Of a stretch of DNA of 64,000 nt, positions 58,501 to 64,000 are shown in pieces. The notes below the pieces were generated by a model. That model was given only the letters and a program-made list of their open reading frames with translations, was not told where the DNA came from and searched no databases. Within the stretch, counting starts at the first letter, position 1, and every line of letters starts with the position of its first letter. The DNA lies in NCBI GenBank assembly GCA_963966185.1, contig CAWZYM010000410.1, forward strand, positions 226,001 to 290,000, in the 5' to 3' direction. The DNA comes from Rhabditoides inermis. Its lineage: Eukaryota; Nematoda; Chromadorea; Rhabditida; Rhabditidae. The position numbers and the translations under genes were made by a program.

Positions 58501-58960
58501 TATGGTCCTTGTTTGTTTGTCTGTCCGGGCACGCAGCTCAGTGACCATTGCACCATCGAAGTTCATACTGTAAACTTAACATTGTTCTTGTTACCGCATG
58601 CAATCGTGTCTTTTTCATAAGCTTACCTCTACTTACCGTATGACTTTACTAAGAACTTGATTCAAAATTGAATACACATATGATCATTTACACAAGTCCT
58701 GTATGTACATATGTAGGTGCACGCGTTCTTCGATCTATCACGACATATGCGTCTGTTCTACAACAGACCCAAATTGCTTCCGGTATTTCAGTCTGTTGAG
58801 ATAGCGCCTCTTCAAAAGGTTTCCCAGCAGACGGATTCCCATGCCCCAGGGCAACATGACCTCTGCGCACACACAAACACGCGCCAAAACGTTCATTCAC
58901 ATCTCTACACACATTGCCATAATATTGTTCACTTCTTACACCTTACACTATTTCATTCAT

Positions 58961-58970
58961 TTTCGTTCAG
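58961..58970 (+). promoter_or_regulatory. Acceptor-like site before Helitron B start
   Basis: TTTCGTTCAG stands one base before the ATG, the same as in copy A although the surrounding UTR has changed. Confidence 0.5.
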
Positions 58971-58971
58971 A

Positions 58972-59885
58972 ATGAGCAACATCGATAAACTCTTTTCGAA
59001 GATGTTTACGAGGGCTCGTGTACTGTGCGAAGTGAAGGTGAAGACGGGAAGGATCGAGAAGATGAGCGGTGACTGTGTTGTCAACGCAGCCAACGTGGGA
59101 CTGATTCCCGGTGAGTATTCATATCAGTTCCATTTCGATTACGTCAGTTTAGGTAGCGGAATCGACGGCGCGATTCGGAGGGCGGCCGGGAAGAAGCTCA
59201 CTGAGGAGACGAGCGCTCTCATGCAGAGCAGAGGGAGGAAGCTCGACGTGGGAGAGGCAGTGGTCACCAAGGGCCACAAGCTGTGCAAGAGTGAGCTCTC
59301 TCTTTCTCTCCCTCTCCCTCCCTCTCCCTTCCTTCCTCTCTATCTTTTCTTTCTCGCTCTCTGATGTCTTCCCTGATTTATATCTTTTTTTCAGAAATCA
59401 TCCACGTGGCTGGTCCGTATGTGAATGAGGGCACGGCCCCCTCGCAGCACCAGTGTGACCAGCTCCGGATGGCGTACCGGAATGTGTTCCAGAAGGCGGA
59501 GGAGTTGAAGGTGCAGAGACTGGTGAGTACACAACGCAAAAAAACATTTTAAAATGGAATTCATTATAGGTCGTGCCTTTCCTATCGATTGGAGTGTTCC
59601 ATTTCCCTAAGGAGATGGGAGTGAAGATTGCGATAGAAGAAGCATGGAGATTCAAGGACACGACTTCTGTAAGTCACAAAAAATGTGTAAAAGAAAATAA
59701 ACTTAATTATAATAATAATTATTATTATTATGTTTTTTTCAGGCCGTAGAAGTGGTTGTGTTCGTGTGCAGTGATGCCCACATCACACAACTCGCAGACA
59801 GCGACAACGAGCGTCGCTACCAAGAGCAGTACGACCGCGTTGTGAGGAAGGTGCGAGAGGAGAACGCGCGCAAGATGCTGGAGTG

Positions 59886-59932
<47 letters not shown>

Positions 59933-61410
59933 TTCTCTCTCTCGGTCTCTTAAATGTTCAATGCAGGAAAGTTGCGGCGGAGGATGAGATGCCACCGTTG
60001 GACAGAGCCATGGGATTCATCCAAGAGATGATTGCCGAGAGGGGAAGCAGCATCGATCTCCTCCTCCCCATCCACACCGCTCTCGTCAGTGTTCTCTCTC
60101 TCTCTCTCTCTCTCTTTCTTTCTCTCTCTCTCTCTCTTTCTCTCTTTCTCTCTTTCTCTCTCTCTCCCTTTCAATTATCCCCTAAATAAATAAAGCGTTG
60201 TTTATAGAACAGCCGACGACGTTTCCGCCACACGACCGGAGCGACCGGTGCGGCGCAAATTATCTCCCTTCCAGGATCCGACAATTACGCTGTTGCCATG
60301 TCAGTTACTTTTCAATATGCAATCTTATAACTCGAATGTCATGCAAACACTCAGATATGTCTCTGGTGAACACATCGTTACATACTACGATGCATCTTTG
60401 ATCGGATCGAATCGACCAGTGGAAACTTGGGTTAGTGAAACAAATATATGTATGTATTGCATTTGCATTGGATTAAACTGATGTTTTTTTCTTTAGTTCA
60501 GCGAGAGAACGGTTCGACAGCTGGTGAACCTCTTCGGAGCACTGTTTGAGGATGCGCCGATTCAACTATCCGTCGATGTGGCTATCGAGGGAAGCAAGAA
60601 GGTGTTTAAATAACAATTCACTTAAAAATGCATTAACTTGCAATTATCTCTCAATATTCATATCATGACTCTTATCATAATTTGTGATCATTTAAGGGCA
60701 TTACGAGTCAAGAATGGGCAGTAGCAACTCTCATATGTGCGTTGGGCGGTTGCGAGCCTGCCAGGTTAGCTCTTTCTCTCTCTCCCTCCCTCTCTCTCTT
60801 ACTCTCTCATTCTTTTAGTCACTCCTGGAACGCCTCTCTCATGAAGGAGGCAATGGCAGGTGCGCAGGCGAGAAAGGGAGACTGGGGCAGCTACGCCAAT
60901 CTGTGTGCTGTGCACAAGTGAGTCGACATCATTCATGTTGTTATGATAGATCACTGAACACAAAGTTTCAGTCGCGTTGTTCCACCTGGCGGGTTTGTCA
61001 ATTTCGCTATTCACCAGGACAGTTTTCATGCGGAGAAAACTAACAAGTGAGTATAGCGTATAAACTTCTATTCATTCTCATTTCTCTTAGGTTTGCGGCG
61101 CCTCGGAGGGAGAATGAGTATGTTGTGGAGAAGGCAACGAGTTCTGCGACTGTGAAGAAGGCATCTGCAATGGAGAAGAATGAAGGCGGAAAGAAGAAGG
61201 GGACCAATCCGGAGATCGAGTACGTCTTGGACAGAGGAACGAGACTGGTCAGTTGGTTCATCCTGGTGTCTTTCATTTATTGTTATATTCAGCCGACGCA
61301 CGGGGAGATGGCAGAGACGGAGTGTGTGGACAGGGCGTGTGAGTATCTGCAAAGGATCGCGGACAGGGCAATAGAAGGAGCGCAGATGGTCCAGAGTGTG
61401 ATGGTAAGAC

Positions 61411-61462
<52 letters not shown>

Positions 61463-61725
61463 AGAATGTTTTGTAGTTCCTGAACCGAGATGGTGCGATG
61501 CCAATTGTCCATCCGACTGGCACGCTTCCGGCCATCCAGATACACCACCACGAGAAGTTTCAGCACTACGTCATCACCTCGTGAGTACTACACAATTACA
61601 ATATCACATCGAAATGCATTGTATTCAGATATGATCCGGAGAAGCACGTTGTGAAGATCTATGATAGCATCATAGATAACAAGGATAGCGTGAAAGATTA
61701 CGTGAGTTTCTCTTCTTTATCTCTC

Positions 61726-61800
<75 letters not shown>

Positions 61801-63424
61801 GCTCTCTCTCCCTCTGTCTTTCTCTCTCGCGTAGGCAATGAAAAAGCCACAGAAAGAGATTCTTCCACACTATCATAATAATCAGAACGTACACTATCAC
61901 AACCTCTTTTCTTGTTTTTGGTTGTTGTTGTACAGTTCACATTTAGTTGATGGACTGTCTTCCGCTGCGGAAGCAGATCCAGTTCGTGTACAAGGATGTG
62001 TTTCCGGGAGAGGACATTCGCATCGCAGTGGAGACGGATTACGACTGCCAGAAAGTGAGTGCATTATTATTTCAAATAGTTGCAAATTTGTTTAAAAAAA
62101 ATTCAATTACTGATTGTTGCAGGACGACTGGAGTTGTGGCTTCCGGTGTCTGGGTGTGTTTATTGCGCTTCTTCGCGGTGACGACCCCGCCAGGTGAGTA
62201 CTTATCACCTTGTGTTTTATTATGATTTGTTCAGACTCGTCTGGAATCGGCATGCTCTCTGTACTCTGATGACTGATGCGATGCAGAACAAGTACTCGTG
62301 GTCTCACTACAACAGTGCCGTTCTCGGAAGGTGATACAAGATACCGTTCCATATATTCCAACACTTCTTCTAGACAACTACATACACACATACACATATC
62401 ATATAAATTGGGAAAGTTGTTTTCTTTCAGTCATCGAGATCGACGGACCACTCAGACTGAATCCCTTTTCCATTTCCGCCTCAACCAGCTCACTTTCGTC
62501 GTCACTTCTACGGATAACAAGTATGTTTATTTGTGTTTCTTCTGTTATTTCATTGTATTGATTGATTAGGGATGTGGAGCGGGGAAGACTGTGGGGAGCT
62601 CTGACAAGGAGGGAGGCGACACGAGAGAGGACTCCGTCGCCAGTGTGCATGGAGATGGATAGGGAGGAGACAGAGAGTGTTGCCTCGTCTGTCACTTCGT
62701 CTGTTGCGTCGACTACGCGCAGTGGGAAGAAGCTCACGCCAAGACAGAAAAAGGATCGAGAAACCGAGCGGAAGAGACAATCGCGTGCTAAAGGTAAACT
62801 GTTATTAAATTATGCATTGTCATTTAAACCGAAAAGTTCAGTGTTTATTTTTGTCAAAAAAATATATTATTTCAGAAAGCGCAGAGAAGAGAGAACAGCT
62901 ACTGAAACGGTCGCGAGAATATAAACATCAAAAACGTGATGAAGGTAGTTTTTATATGTTTATCGTTTACACAATGTTTTTTTTTCAGAGACTCCCCAGA
63001 AAAAAGCGAAACGACTTCACGCAGATGCAGTTCAAACATCGGTGGCGAGAGAACAAGGTAATATGAAGTGAACAGTTAGCAGTCAGCCTTAATCACTTAT
63101 TCAGAGAATGCAGAAGAGCGTGCGATCCGTCATATGGGAGATACAATTCGATCTCGCAGACGCCGAGCTTCCGGTAATTAGAGATCATACAATTTATCTT
63201 ACAATTACACTCTAAGATTTTACATTTTTCCATTTTCCAGAATCTGTTGAAGACTACCAAATTCGACTTCAGAAAAAAACTGATCATGATCTTCTCCACC
63301 GTCAGACAAGTAAGAATTATATTTAAATTTTGCATATCACACATCACTATTCACTAAGGTTCCTATGACAAGCGTGAGGAGATGAACGAGCGACGCGCGG
63401 CGCAGAGGCATGCTCCCAAGCACC

Positions 63425-63511
<87 letters not shown>

Positions 63512-64000
63512 AGTGTTCTCTTGCAGCCGGCTTTTTCGATAGCTACGAAGGAGTGGAGCAGCACGACTGTGGAGACTTCACCGTAGCGTGCGAGTTCTGT
63601 GGAGCAGTCTATCTGGAGGGAGAGTCGCAGTCCGTCAAGTGCTGCCTCGCTGGCAACTACAAGCCGACCGACTGGGCAGAGAGGCCGGCCGAAGTCAAGG
63701 AGATCCTCGGAGCTTTGTTGGTTGAAAGAGAGAGAGAGAGGACAAGTTGTTGTTTCAGGCTGGTGCAGAACAACTCCGTTGAATTGAATGCGAACCTTGC
63801 GCTGGCATCAATCAACCGAACGTCGCGAGATGTGAAAGGAGGAGTCTTCGCAAGAAAGGTGAGAGAGAGAGAAAGAGAGAGAGAGAGAGACGGAGAGAGA
63901 GAGAGAGAGAGAGAGAGTCACCCACTGATTGCAGACACAAGGCGCGCCGTCCCACTCGCTGTCGTCTGCCATCCCCCGTTTCGCAGACCAGCCTCTGATG
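58972..64000 (+). CDS. Helitron B transposase, N-terminal part
   Basis: Same exon plan as copy A: 58972-59110, 59153-59290, 59395-59522, 59570-59668, 59743-59882 and on, into the exon with RFADQPLM at the window end. The macro domain, inactive Ulp1-like domain (NYAVA, QEWAVATLICALGG), Ulp1 protease (DDWSCGFRCLG) and STPR exons are all present with open frames. Exon 17 has a proper GTACAC donor, unlike copy A. Most domains differ from A by few residues, but the four STPR repeats are only about half identical. The Rep and helicase lie beyond the window. Confidence 0.88.
61735..61815 (+). repeat. (CT)n microsatellite in intron 16 of Helitron B
   Basis: CT run after the GTGAGTTTCTC donor. The same intron in copy A has a CT run with a different length and interruption pattern. 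Confidence 0.95.
63428..63508 (+). repeat. (GA)n microsatellite in intron 27 of Helitron B
   Basis: An almost pure GA run of about 80 bases grown from GTAAGAGAGAG. Copy A has a shorter run with one interruption at the same intron. Confidence 0.95.

Larger units (their letters stand above)
58471..64000 (+). mobile_element. Helitron B, autonomous copy, 3' cut by window
   Basis: The 5' terminus is TCGCCCCGGCTGGGGC then TATATAAAATTTGC, the same as array units, directly after a CTAG palindrome. About 190 bp are shared with array units (e.g. CCGCATGCAATCGT, CTCTACTTACCGTATGAC). From about 58666 the sequence matches Helitron A. It shows that the array units and the macro/Ulp1/STPR Helitron belong to one family. 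Confidence 0.9.

Overview
This window looks like metazoan, probably nematode-like, repeat-rich nuclear DNA. Genes are split by short GT-AG introns with TTTCAG-type acceptors. Both spliced genes have an acceptor-like TTTCAG/GTTCAG one or two bases before the start codon, as expected where spliced leaders are used. I see no prokaryotic operon, rRNA, tRNA or CRISPR, and no clear host housekeeping gene. Almost everything is mobile DNA.

Layout. (1) 1-9290: head-to-tail, rearranged non-autonomous Helitron-like units. A 674-bp foreign insert with a 120-bp inverted repeat sits at 3371-4044. (2) 9291-16324: a Penelope-like (Naiad-type) retroelement cluster. It holds a 5'-truncated copy (9371-10722), a spliced minus-strand gene of unknown function (11187-11936) flanked by two copies of a multi-hairpin block, and a long copy whose ORF (12876-15887) has an N-terminal GIY-YIG nuclease and a YMDD reverse transcriptase. 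The 3' UTR of both copies contains every core base and all three helices of a hammerhead ribozyme, but in a strand order that no circular permutation explains. (3) About 16325-31130: Helitron A, a gene of about 67 exons encoding roughly 2,600 aa: macro domain, an inactive Ulp1-like domain, an active-looking Ulp1-like cysteine protease, a 23-aa STPR DNA-binding array with one exon per repeat, HUH Rep and Pif1-like SF1 helicase. (4) 31134-58470: fourteen head-to-tail non-autonomous units of about 0.95-2.9 kb with higher-order duplication. (5) 58471-64000: Helitron B, a second autonomous copy with its 5' terminus intact, cut off by the window end.

How the parts fit. Helitron B starts with the same terminus as the array units (TC, a GC-rich hairpin, then TATATAAAA) and shares roughly the first 190 bp with them. 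Helitron A ends with the same kind of 43-bp CTAG...CTAG palindrome with a GCGAAGC mini-hairpin core. The arrays are therefore best read as non-autonomous partners of this macro/Ulp1/STPR Helitron, spread as head-to-tail rolling-circle products and reshuffled by recombination.

Limits. Exon borders come from reading splice sites and checking phase; no alignment or folding program was run. Copy A has one lost splice donor and one exon junction whose frame I could not reconcile. The organism, the minus-strand gene and the exact 5' end of the Naiad copy remain unresolved.
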